A program made the position numbers and the translations under genes. A stretch of DNA of 64,000 bases from Lycium barbarum (lineage: Eukaryota > Streptophyta > Magnoliopsida > Solanales > Solanaceae): contig NC_083346.1 of assembly GCF_019175385.1 (NCBI RefSeq), forward strand, positions 60,479,821 through 60,543,820. The letters are read 5' to 3'. The notes beneath the pieces are model-generated. The model saw nothing but the letters and a program-made list of their open reading frames with translations. It ran no database searches and had not been told where the DNA came from. Below, in pieces: positions 36,495-47,161 of the stretch. Each line of letters opens with the position of its first letter. Position 1 is the stretch's first letter.

Positions 36495-38173
36495 CATCCT
36501 AATCCCACACCGGAGGCGTCACAATATACCACATAGCCATCTTATCCTTCTGGAAGTGTTAGCACTGGCGCTGAGGTCAACCTGTTTTTCAGCTCTTGGA
36601 AGCTACGCTCATAGGCATCACTCCATTGGAATTTAGCCGACTTCTGGGTTAACTTTGTCAATGGGGCTGAAATAGATGAGAAGCCCTCTACAAATCTTCT
36701 ATAGTATCCTGCTAACCCAAGGAAACTACGAACTTCTGTAGGCGTCGTAGGTCTTGGCCAAGTCTTCACAGCTTCTATTTTCTGAGTGTCGACTCGGATA
36801 CCATTATCTGAAATAACATGACCTAGGAATGCAACAGAATTAAGCCAAAACTCGCACTTCGTAAACTTTGCATACAATTCCCGATCTCGAAGAACGACAA
36901 GAACAATCCTTAGATGATCTGCATGTTCTGACTCTGTGCGAGAATATACTAGGATATCGTCGATAAATGCTATCACGAAGAGGTCCAAGAACGGCCTGAA
37001 CACATTATTCATTAAATTCATGAACACTGCCGGGGCATTCGTCAACCCGAACGACATTACTCGAAACTCGTAGTGACCATATCTTGTCCTGAAGGCAGTC
37101 TTGGGAATATCTGCTTCCCTAATTCTCACCTGATGATAACCCGATCTCAGATCTATCTTGGAGAACCATTTAGCACCTTGCAATTGATCGAACAAGTCGT
37201 CAATTCTAGGAAAGGGATATCTGTTCTTTATTGTCACCTTGTTCAACTTCCTGTAATCAATACACATTCGTAACGAACCGTCTTTCTTCCTTACGAACAA
37301 GACTGGTGCTCTCCATGGGGAGGAACTAGGCCTTATAAACCCCTTCTCAAGTAAGTCTTTTAGCTGTGCTTTTAACTCTTTCCGTTCTGCTGGAGCCATT
37401 CGATAAGGAGGAATAGAAATAGGCTCGGTGTTTGGTAATACATCAATGGCAAAGTTGATTTCCCTTTCGGGAGGAAGGCCTGGTAACTCGTCGGGAAACA
37501 TATCTAGGAATTCACTCACTACCGGGACAGACTGGAAAGTTGGCACTTCCGCTTCCGTGTCATGAACCCGAACTAGATGACAAATATAACCCTTGGCTAT
37601 CATCTTTCTCGGCTTAAGGTAGGAAATAAACCTACCCTTTGGGGAAACTGTATTACCCTTCCACTCAAGTACGGGCTCTCCCGGAAATTGGAATCGAACT
37701 ACTTTTGTCCGGCAACAACCATTAGCATTGCACGATGCCAACTAATCCATGCCCATAATTACATCGATATCTAGCATCTCAAGTTCAATCAAATCAGCTC
37801 TTGTCTGACGATCACATATAAAGACTACATAGTCCTTATATACTTGTCTCGCTATTATGGGATCACCAACCGGAGTGAATACCTCGAACGGTTTAATTGG
37901 CTCAGGTCTCACCCCAACACAATCGGCGATATACGGAGTAATATATGAAAAGGTAGAACCCGGATCAATCAGAGCATATACGTCACGGGAAAATATAGTA
38001 AAGGTACCTGTGACAACATCTGGGGAAGACTCAAGATCCTGTCGCCCAGCTAAGGCATATACACGGGGCTGAACAGCACCTGAAGTGGATGCTCCCCCTC
38101 TACCCCTGCCTCTGCCTGCTGTAGTCTGAGGAGTCTGTGCTGTCGGGCGCACTGAAAAAGACCCCGCTGCTTA
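36495..38173 (-). pseudogene. pol: M1 pol: protease, reverse transcriptase, start of RNase H
   Basis: Minus-strand Ty3/Gypsy polyprotein in the same frame as M1 gag. Protease motif ALIDPGST is intact. RT shows the [15 protein letters not shown] and [12 protein letters not shown] blocks and an intact catalytic FIDDIL (about 36953-36970). RNase H stops after its first Asp motif (VVYCDASG), where sequence changes to non-coding H0 DNA; integrase is absent. In-frame nonsense codons lie at 37742-37744 (TAG at the usual W of MGMDWLA), 36542-36544 (TAA) and 38171-38173 (TAA). No frameshift is visible. Tekay/Del-like by overall similarity, an inference. Confidence 0.9.
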
Positions 38174-39361
38174 ACCTGTGGGCTGAGTCCCCGCTCTATC
38201 TCTCGCTGAAGGGCAATCTCTCATCATATGACCAACCTGTCCGCAAGCATAACAAGCATCCGAACCCTGACGATACTGTCCGGAATGTAATTTGCCACAC
38301 TGGCTACACCGCGGTACTGAAGGTCTCCTCTAGCTAAAGTCTCCCCTAGACTGCGAATCTGAGGCCCTCGAACTCTGTCCCTGGCCTGACTGAGTAGAAC
38401 AATCAAATCTCCTATCCGAGAATCTGGGAGGTGTACTGGTCGCTGACTGACCTGAGTGCCTGGAATGCGTCTGTCTCGGTCCTCCTCGGTACTCACTGCT
38501 CTCCCCCATAGATCTAGCCCTCTTACCTTGTCTTCTGTCACCCTCACGATCACTTCTCTGCTGTCGTTGTCGTTCCTCGAGGTTCTGAGCATGGGCCTGT
38601 ATTCGGGAAATATCCATCCCGTCTTGCAAAGAGGTTGTCAGACAATCGCTAAACAAGTGTGGTCCTAAACCACTCACAAATCTATAGACTCGGTCTCCCA
38701 TGTCAGCCACCATAGTCGGAGCATACCGGGCCAATGAATTGAATTACATACTATACTCTCGGGCACTCATGCTTCCCTGTTTCAAATTCAATAACCTGTC
38801 CACTCTAGCTCGGCAGACTTCAGGTGGCAAGTAGTGACGAATAAAGGCATCTGCAAACTCTTGCCACACGGGAGGTGGAGCATTCTCTCCTCTTGTTATC
38901 ACCCAATTCTTATACCATAGTACCGCCACGTCGCAAAGTCTATATGAGGCCAACTCCACGGATTCGGTCTCAGAAGCATGCATAAGTTTCAGCGTCCGCA
39001 ACATCTCATCGACAAAACCTTGTGGGTCCTCATCCGGCTTCGACCCGAAAAATTCTGGAGGATTTAGAGTAAGGAAATCACGGGCTCTTATACTAGCCGA
39101 ACGATCACTTGGGCCCACATTCTGTCGTTGTGCCTGAGCGGCAACCAACTGTGTCAATAAATGGATGGCCTTAGACACTTGTTGACCCGAAGAACCCGGT
39201 GGAGGAATCGGAGCTGAGGCTCCTCCCTGCTCTTCTACATCGGGCGCGGCCTCACTTTGCGATTCACTTTCCTCTACATTTGCCGGATGCTCTCTTTCCG
39301 CCTGCCTCTTTGTCGAAGCTTTGCCTTTCTGGGCAGCTGTAGTTTTTCCTTTCGGCGGCAT
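38174..39361 (-). pseudogene. gag: M1 gag (capsid and zinc-knuckle region)
   Basis: The start is the ATG at 39361, giving MPPKGKTTAAQKGK, the same N-terminus type as B gag. The Gag body shows the RARDFLTLNPPEFFGSKPDEDP and ASYRLCDVAVLWY blocks. Zinc knuckles follow near 38205-38300 (CSQCGKLH, then CYACGQVGHMMRDC, the second complete). Frame is kept but TAA at 38744-38746 and TAG at 38330-38332 interrupt it. Gag forms the particle in which the element is reverse transcribed. Confidence 0.88.
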
Positions 39362-39566
39362 TTTCTGAAACCATAACGCACTTTTAGGAATGATATAATC
39401 CTAGACATGGCTCTATCGCACGATCTCATGAGAAGAAAGATGGTCATTTTCCTAAATGCCCTGTAGCCTCTTGTTTATTAGCGTGGCGCGCAACACACCA
39501 TAAACAAGACTCTATTAGACACGGCTCGTAGACACTTCCTAAGGCGAACTGCTCTGATACCACATC
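39362..39566 (-). mobile_element. M1 5' leader with primer-binding site
   Basis: PBS at 39551-39562 (minus strand TGGTATCAGAGC). The leader, including 'gctctatcgcacgat', is shared with the leaders of M2, P1, B, H1 and E2. Confidence 0.88.
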
Positions 39567-40175
39567 TGTCACGACCCAACTAGGGGCCGCGATGGGTACC
39601 CGGAGCTAGCTACCGAGCACCGCTTACCTACTACTCATTTAATGCTCTTTCATCAACTTTTCATACCAATTGTAGGAAAATCATATTTAAATAAAAACAT
39701 AAATGCTTATATGCATTTGCCTTTCGGCCATCAAAATCATATATATATATATAGTCATAGCGTTTTGTGAGACCATCTAACCCACACTGCGTATCTACGA
39801 GCCGCTACTAACATAATGAATACATAGACGGAACAAGACTCCGCCATGCCCAAAATATGCATATATGAATGTACATCAAAAGAATAGCCATAAGCACCTC
39901 TGAACAATGGAGTGCTATCTATCAGCTGACAACTACTGAGGACCTGGGCCAAGCTCTCCTCCCTATCTACCTGTGGGCATGAACACAGCGTCCAAAGAAA
40001 GGACGTCAGTACGAATATTGTACCGAGTATGAGAGGCATACATAATGAAAGGAAACATCAATAATATGAGGATAACATCAACATGAGACATCTGGATCTG
40101 ACTGATAATCATAAATGAAGTAATGCATGCTATCTTACTCATACTTATCATCATGACATGTATGCATCATATGCA
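39567..40175 (-). mobile_element. Truncated M1 5' LTR
   Basis: Begins TGTCACGACCC and follows the H-family LTR (hairpin block at 39971-40026: CTGTG/CACAG, GTCC/GGAC, CAGTAC/GTACCG). After only about 600 bp it passes directly into M2 pol. About 2.4 kb of LTR is missing, so this is a deletion or recombination joint, not a clean insertion. The exact joint lies between about 40135 and 40185. Confidence 0.75.
39971..40026 (-). promoter_or_regulatory. Triple-hairpin block of M1 LTR
   Basis: CTGTG/CACAG, GTCC/GGAC with a shorter loop than in H, TCAGTAC/GTACCGA with one mismatch. Confidence 0.55.
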
Positions 40176-41045
40176 AGCTGCCCGTCATCCCGGGGTGAAC
40201 AGAGTAACGGGAACAATGAGCTTCTATCAATATCTGGTGGCGTAGACCTGCCACATTGGGAACACAAAGTCTGCCTCGATATCGGAGAACTCCGTCTCCT
40301 GAAAGCTCAAATGATGACTCCTCTTTCTGAGGGAGTGTATCTCTGTAATGCCTTAGCATGGAATCTTCGTATTGTCGCTCCTTCACTTCTGCTACTAGAG
40401 ACGAGACTGCTGAATTCTGGATAGTAGTTCCCTTACTACCTGAGTCCGCTACTCGAACTCCTAGGCTAGCTAACTGCTGGAGCTCACGAGTCATTTCTCT
40501 TCTCTCGGGTCGTACATCACACAAACTTCCCATAGATCTGCGGCTAAGAGCATCAGCTACAACATTTGCCTTTCGAGGGTGATACAAGATATATCAACAT
40601 CATAATCTTTTAGCAATTCTAACCATCGTCGTTGCCGCAAATTCAACTCTTTCTGCTTGAAGATGTACTGAAGACTCTTATGATCTATATAAATATTCAC
40701 ATGGACACCATATAAATAATGTCTCCATATCTTTAACGCATGAACCACTGCGGCCAATTATAAATCATGTGTTGGATAATTCCGCTCATGTTTTGGTAAT
40801 TGCCTTGAAGCATACGCAATCACCTTACCATGTTACATCAATACACAGCCTAGCCCAACACCTGAAGCATCACAATAAACAACATATCTTTCCAATCTCT
40901 CTGGAAGTGTCAAGACTGGGGCGGAAGTCAATATACTTTTCAACTCTTGGAAGCTACGCTCACAAGCATCTGTCCATTGAAACTTTGCCGATTTCTGGGT
41001 CAACTTTGTGAGTGGTGCAGAAATAGAAGAAAAACCTTCAACAAA
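40176..41045 (-). pseudogene. pol: M2 pol: RNase H and integrase N-terminus, broken
   Basis: RNase H blocks [12 protein letters not shown] and [21 protein letters not shown] are readable around 40560-40740. The linker [12 protein letters not shown] and the integrase zinc-finger start CSRYSVHPG follow in a different frame, showing a frameshift near 40587. The reading is lost about 40180 at the joint with the M1 LTR, so the integrase catalytic core is missing. Confidence 0.85.
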
Positions 41046-42579
41046 TCACCTGTAATAACCTGCTAAGCCCAGAAAGCAACGAACCTCCGTAGGAGTTATG
41101 GGCCTTGGCCAAGTCTTCACGGCCTCAATCTTTTGACTATCCACTCGAATACCATCGGCTGCCACAATATGCCCCAGAAATGCCACTGAGTTCAACCAAA
41201 ACTCGCATTTGGAAAACTTTGCAAACAACTCTCGAGTTCGAAGAACTCCGAGGACAGTACGCAACTATTCCGTATGTTGTACCTCGGATCTAGAATATAC
41301 CAAGATGTCGTTGATAAATACGATCACAAACAAATCTAGGAAGGGCCTGAACACATTATTCATCAGATCCATAAATGCCGCCGGTGCATTAGTCAGCCCA
41401 AATGACATTACCCGAAACTCAAAATGGCCATATCTTGTTCTGAAGGCTGTCTTAGGGATATCTTTCTCCCTAACTCTCACTTGATGATACCCGGACCTCA
41501 AATCAATCTTTGAAAACCATTTGGCGCCTTGCAATTGATCAAATAAATCATCAATCCTCGGAGGAGGATACTTTTTCTTAATCGTCACCTTATTCAATTG
41601 CTGGTAATCAATGCACATTCTCAAAGAGCCATCTTTCTTTCGGACAAACAATACGGGTGTTCCCACGGGGATAAACTAGGCCTAATAAAGCCTTTTTCAA
41701 GCAAGTCTTTCAATTGCTCCTTTAACTCTTTCAATTCTGCGGGAGCCATTCTATAAGGAGGAATAGATATAGGCTTCGTGCCTGGAAACACATCAATGGC
41801 AAAATCAATCTCCCGCTCGGGAGGAAGGCCTGGAAGCTCTTCCGGGAACACATCCGGAAATTCATTTACTACAGGAACTGAATGAAGAGTCGGCGACTCA
41901 GCTTGTACATCTTGAACCCGAACTAGATGATAGATACACCCTTTTGTGATCATTTTCCTTGCCTTTAGATAGGAAATAAACCTACCTTTTGGTGACGCCG
42001 TATTCCTTTTCCATTCTAAGACTAGTTCTCCCGGAAATTGGAAACGAAGCATTTTCATTCTACAATCAACATTGGCATAACAAGTAGCCAACCAATCCAT
42101 GCCCATAATAACATCAAAATCCACCATTTCTAGCTCATGCAAATCAATCATGGTACGACGATCACAAATCACAATTACACAATTTCTATATACTCGGCTA
42201 GCTATTACCGATTCACCAACGGGTGTAGACACCTCAAAAGGTTTAATCGACTCCGGCCCGACTCTAAATTGACCCGCAATATATGGGGTAACATATGACA
42301 ATATGGAGCCCGGATCAATCAAAGCATATACACCATGAGAGAATATCGACAATATACCTGTGACCACGTCAGGAGAAGACTCAAGATCTTGGCGTCCAGA
42401 CAAAGCATAAACACGGTGCTGAGGATCGCTAGAACTGGGAACTCTCCCTCTACCTCTACCATGGCCGACTGGCGCATGTGGACCTGGTCCCATAGGGCAC
42501 ATAAAAGATGAAGATCCGGCTACCGACCTTGAAGGTTGGGTCCTACCTCTACCATGAACTGAGGGGCAATCACCCATGA
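41046..42579 (-). pseudogene. pol: M2 pol: protease and reverse transcriptase, broken
   Basis: Protease motif reads ALIDPGSILSY, with I where T is usual. RT blocks [25 protein letters not shown] and [12 protein letters not shown] are clear. The catalytic motif reads FINDIL (about 41304-41318): the first Asp is Asn, from a G-to-A change. A 1-base frameshift lies near 41650-41660; TAG at 41265-41267 and TGA at 41046-41048 add stops. M2 cannot encode an active polymerase. Confidence 0.88.
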
Positions 42580-43742
42580 TATGGCCTGGTCGACCACGTG
42601 AATAGGAACCATCTGAACCCATTTGGCATCGACCCCAATGCAACTTCCCACACTGGGAACATCGTGGTACGGGTGGCCTTGCCTGACGAGCATCATCTCT
42701 AAACTGAGACCCCGAATAGCTTTGACTCGGCTCGAAACGAGGAGGTCTATCAAATCTGTAGCCTGAAAACCGTGGAGGTGCACTAGTCATAGAATAGCCT
42801 GAGTGCCTAGAAATCTGCTGTCTGTACCCACCTCTAAACTCACTCATCGGGCCTGAAGATCTGGCCCTCTTTCTATGACCCCTATCCTGCTCGTGTTTAC
42901 TTCTCTGCTATTGTAAACTTTCTTCTAAGTTCTAAGCATGAGCCTGAATGCGTGCAGTATCCATATTTTCCTGAAGGGACGCGGTCAAACATCTATCCAT
43001 CAAATGTGGCCCTAGGCCTTTAATAAATCGGTGTACCCGATCGCCCATATCCGCTACCATGGCCGAGGCATACCTAGCCAAGCAATTGAAGCGGAGACTA
43101 TACTCTAGAGCACTCATGCTCCCTTGCCTCAAATTTAAGAACTTATCGACCCTAGCTCGCCGAACTTCTGGAGGCATATAGTGTCGGAGAAATGCTTCAA
43201 CAAACTCTTTCCATACCGAGGGAGGTGCGTTGGCTCCCCGTGAAGCCATCCATACCGTATACCATTGGATCGAGACATCTCTCAATCTATACGATGCTAA
43301 CTCCACAGATTTGGTGTCCGAAGAATGTATCAAACGAAGCGTCCTCAACATACCGTCGATGAAATCCTGAGTGTCCTCCTCTGGCTTTGACCCATAGAAT
43401 TTCGGAGGGTTCAAATTAATGAAGTCACGGGCTCTTGCACTAACAGCCCTGTCACCTTGCCCTGTACTTTGTCGCTGTGTCTGGGCAGCAACCAACTGGG
43501 TAAGCAAATGTATGGCCTCTTTCACATCTTGGCCTGAAGCACCGGTGGAGGAGCTGGAGGTGCTGGAGGTGGGGCTGAGGCTCCCTCGCGCTCCTCTAAT
43601 ATAGGTACAGAATGGGAGGACTAAGATTGAGCCGCACTCTGGACTCACTTTCCTCTACTACCGGTGGCGGTGCTCTTTCAGCCCGCTTTTTTGCCACCGT
43701 CTTTCCCTTTTGGGCTGCTGTAGCCTTTCTCTTTACAGGCAT
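42580..43742 (-). pseudogene. gag: M2 gag, frameshifted
   Basis: ATG at 43742 gives [14 protein letters not shown]. After about 33 codons the frame is lost at 'agtgagtccagagtgcg' by an apparent 1-base deletion, and a second deletion near 43555 shifts it again. The main body (DVKEAIHLLTQLV, ARDFINLNPPKFYGSKPEED) runs to TAG at 42932-42934, with another TAG at 42908-42910. The second zinc knuckle has lost two cysteines (SYSRGRPGHIMGDC). The first frameshift is shared with P1. Confidence 0.85.
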
Positions 43743-43952
43743 TTCTGAAATACACAACACACGATTAAGGGACAAGAATTTCTTACATCATAGCTCTATC
43801 GCACGATTCTTAAGAAGAAAGAAGGTCATTTATTCCTAAAATGTCTGCACCTTCTTGTTTATAAGTGTGGCGCACAACGCACGCATAACCAAGATTCTAC
43901 TAGACACGGCTCGTAGACACACCCTAGGACTGAACCGCTCTGATACCACTTT
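43743..43952 (-). mobile_element. M2 5' leader with primer-binding site
   Basis: PBS at 43937-43948 (minus strand TGGTATCAGAGC), four bases from the LTR. Leader homologous to that of P1 (61298-61507). Confidence 0.9.
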
Positions 43953-45010
43953 TGTCACGACCCGTCTAGAGGGCCGCGATGACCGCCCGGTGCTAACCCA
44001 CCCGGGCACCCCTTGGCTTACACTTCACTTACATTTAGGTGAGCCACATAATTAAACATACATTTTTAATCACCATTCATGCTAGTCCCATTGGATGACA
44101 ATGCTTTCATATCATTGTTGTTATCTATACCATGTCAATGTACATGAGCCGTCAAGGCTATCAAAATGATACAGAAAATATGGGCCGACAAAGCCAGACA
44201 TATCTAACCATATACACATGTCTACAAGCCTCTAAGGAGAGTATAACATATCACATAAGCGGGACAGGACCCCGCTATGCCCATAATTATATACACAAAA
44301 GAATAAGTACCCAAAAGCTATAGCTCCGAATGAAGAGGAGCTCTGCTATGTAGTCTCTGAGAATGTGGCTATGGATCAAGCCTGTCTCCCTGTACACCTG
44401 CGGGCATGATGTAGTGTCCACAAATGAAAGGACGTCAGTACGAAAAATGTACTGAGTATGTAAAGCATGATCAATATAAATATAGAATCATAATAAGCAA
44501 CATACGAAATAGCACGAGATAGGAGATGGTGATATCATCGTCATAGGCACTTACTTGCCTTTCATAGGGCTTTCCATTTCAAATGCGTATTTGTGTACTT
44601 ACATCCAAATCGTATCCGTTCCATATTAGTACTCGTATTCGTATACATATCCTTATTCACATTCATATCGTATCATATTCATATTTATACTCATTTCTAT
44701 ATCGTATACATCATCATATTATATACATCATCATATCATATACATAGTATTTGCGTAGCATACCTGACCATGGAGGATCGATGTTTCATACATGCTTGGC
44801 CAACCAAGGCTCAAGGTTACTCATACCTGGGCCTACCAAGGCTTCAGGGTTACATCTACCTAGCCCTACCAAGGCGTAGGGGTTATCCGTACCATCTGCA
44901 GAGGTGTGCGCGCGTTACGTAATCATATACATACCTATTTACATATCTTACCCGGCCTGATAAGCTCGGGGTTCCATAATAGTCATACATCGACACATAT
45001 ACATAATAGC
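43953..45010 (-). mobile_element. M2 5' LTR, 3' part, interrupted by P1
   Basis: Starts TGTCACGACCC and matches the reverse complement of the P1 LTR from its 3' end back to about 46495. The hairpin block is at 44398-44455. Three 'ccaaggc' repeats (44800-44885) correspond to 46620-46712 of P1. It stops at ATAGC (45006-45010), where P1 begins; the rest should lie beyond the right edge. Confidence 0.85.
44398..44455 (-). promoter_or_regulatory. Triple-hairpin block of M2 LTR
   Basis: GTCC/GGAC and TCAGTAC/GTACTGA present; the outer stem CTGCG/TGTAG is partly decayed. Confidence 0.55.
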
Positions 45011-45224
45011 TGTTACACCTCAGAAAAATCCTCCATTGTTGTCCAAGTGAATGGACCCGCGAGGAGTACGAGTATCCGATGTATTCATGAGTAAGAAATA
45101 ACATTTGATGACCCTAAGTAAGATTCCGAAGGCAATTGCAATAAGAGATAGGTTATGCTCCATAATGAATAACTATACGTTTTGGAAATGTGAAAAGTTG
45201 CAGGTTTGCATTCTGGCCAGTTGG

Positions 45225-45490
45225 TCGTAAAGTGAAATACGGATCGTAAAGTGGTATACGGTCCGTAAACTGCCATGTCATATTTTTTGGCTTACAAAAT
45301 TTCAACTTTCTGCCAAATGATCAAATGGTTAAATACGACATGAACTACGGACCGTAAAGTGGTTTACGACCCGTAAACCGTGATCGTAAATCACCATGTT
45401 TTAGCCTGAGTTTATAGTTCTGATATGGTTAAACACGACCACGAAGGACGGTCCGTAAACTGGAATACGGGCCGTAAACCAAGTTTACGA
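45225..45490 (+). promoter_or_regulatory. TACGG/CCGTA inverted-repeat cluster in P1 LTR
   Basis: At least five sites such as TACGGTCCGTA, TACGGACCGTA and TACGGGCCGTA, each followed by 'aaa' + 'tgg' or 'ctgg'. Located 215-480 bp from the LTR start, as in the H family. Confidence 0.6.
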
Positions 45491-47017
45491 CCACTGTGCT
45501 ATTCATTTAAGATCAGATTTTGGGTTATTAAATAAGGGACCAAGTTTATTATTTCATTTCCACATTTCATCCCTTCTCTCTAAAACATCACTCTACGTTT
45601 ATTCCACAAGATTTCAAATATTATTAGTCATCAACAACACAAATCAAGTGAGTCAAGTGTAAGGAGACCCATTAACATCATTCAAGTCAAGAAAATCTTA
45701 TTGAAGGAAAACTGGGGTTTTTGCTTAAGTGGGGTATTTCGACCAAGGCTCCTTCCTACAACATCTAAGGTACGATTTATGGTATTTTTATGTTGTTTAA
45801 GGTAATTGAGAGTCAAAATGCTTGGACATTAGATGTGTATAAGAAAATGGGTCATGAATGATGAATAGTGACATTTTGAGAAATAGTTCGAATTGAGTTA
45901 TGAGTCTTGATTGATTGTGATGTAAATGTGTTATAAATGATATTGAGAACATGAGATGAGCAATGTACGTGAATGGACATAGTTGTGTGTTATAGCCATG
46001 GATATGAGTAATTGAAAGTAAGTCTAGAAATGTGGATAATGTGGGCGAATGATGATTATTGTTATGGTATTATGTATCCACTATTGACATTTGGGAGTTG
46101 ATATACGCTATGGAGGAATGTCGTATAAATAAAGGAGATGCTGTTCGATTTTCTCTAGCTTTAGCCATGTGTGCTAGTTGTCGATTCTAACGACATTATG
46201 ACTTTAATGAAGGTAGAAACGGAAAGGTATGTAAGGCTAACCCTTCTTTCATAAGGCATGGTTCTTTGGCCAAACAACTAAATCCTCTATACGAGAATGT
46301 TGTCTTTCAAATGATTTGATTTTCCGAGCTTGTAAGCTCACGATTCTTGATGCGCTACGATTGTACTAAGTTCCTCGTATGATGAGTAGGCCTATTAAGG
46401 TAGATGAGATGAATGATGACAATAGTGATAATGATATCGATGACGATAAAGATGACGATGATGATAATGATGTTAATAGTGATGATGCTTATGAGCTAGT
46501 ATGTGTATGTATATAGTATGACTATTATGGAACCCCGAGCTTATGAGGCCGGGTATGATATATAAATAAGTATGTATACGATTACGAAATGCGCGCACAC
46601 CTTCGCAGAGGGTACGGATAACCCTAACGCCTTGGTAGGTCCAGGTAGATGTAACCCTAAAGCCTTGGTAGGGGGGGGTATGAGTAACCTTGATCCTTGG
46701 TTGGCTAAGTATGTATGAAACACCGATCCTACGAGGTCGGGTATGCTATGTAAATCCTATGTATAGGATATGATTATTTATATGATATGAGTACGAATAT
46801 GATATGACTATGTATACGAATACGATCACAAATATGGTACGGGAGCTATCACGGAATACGGATAACGATGTATGTACAGAAATACGTATTAGCAATGGAA
46901 AGTTCCTATGAAAGGAAAGTAAGTGCATATGACGATGATATTGCCATCTCCTATCCTATGCTATTTCTTATGTTGCTATTTATGCTTCTATATTGATATT
47001 GATCATGCTTTACATAC

Positions 47018-47075
47018 TCAGTACATTCTTCGTACTGACGTCCTTTTGTTTGTGGACGCTGCATCATGCCCGCAG
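47018..47075 (+). promoter_or_regulatory. Triple-hairpin block of P1 LTR
   Basis: TCAGTAC (47018-47024)/GTACTGA (47032-47038), CGTCC (47039-47043)/GGACG (47054-47058), CTGCA/CGCAG (47071-47075) with one mismatch. Confidence 0.6.
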
Positions 47076-47161
47076 GTGCACAGGGAGACAGGGTTGATCC
47101 ATAGCTGCTTTCTCAGAGATTACATAGCAGAGATCCATTTTATTCGGAGCCATAGCTTTTG

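Larger units (their letters stand above)
45011..47161 (+). mobile_element. P1 5' LTR, first part
   Basis: Begins TGTTACACCTCAG, the same start as the H LTRs on the minus strand. Interrupted after 2151 bp by element B at TTTTG (47157-47161), resuming at 60978. It contains a TACGG/CCGTA cluster (45225-45490), a GAT-rich low-complexity stretch (46405-46490), a TATA-proximal box (46122-46155) and the hairpin block (47018-47075). Total LTR length without B is about 2471 bp. Its insertion site in M2 is ATAGC on the left; the right copy is outside the window. Confidence 0.88.
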
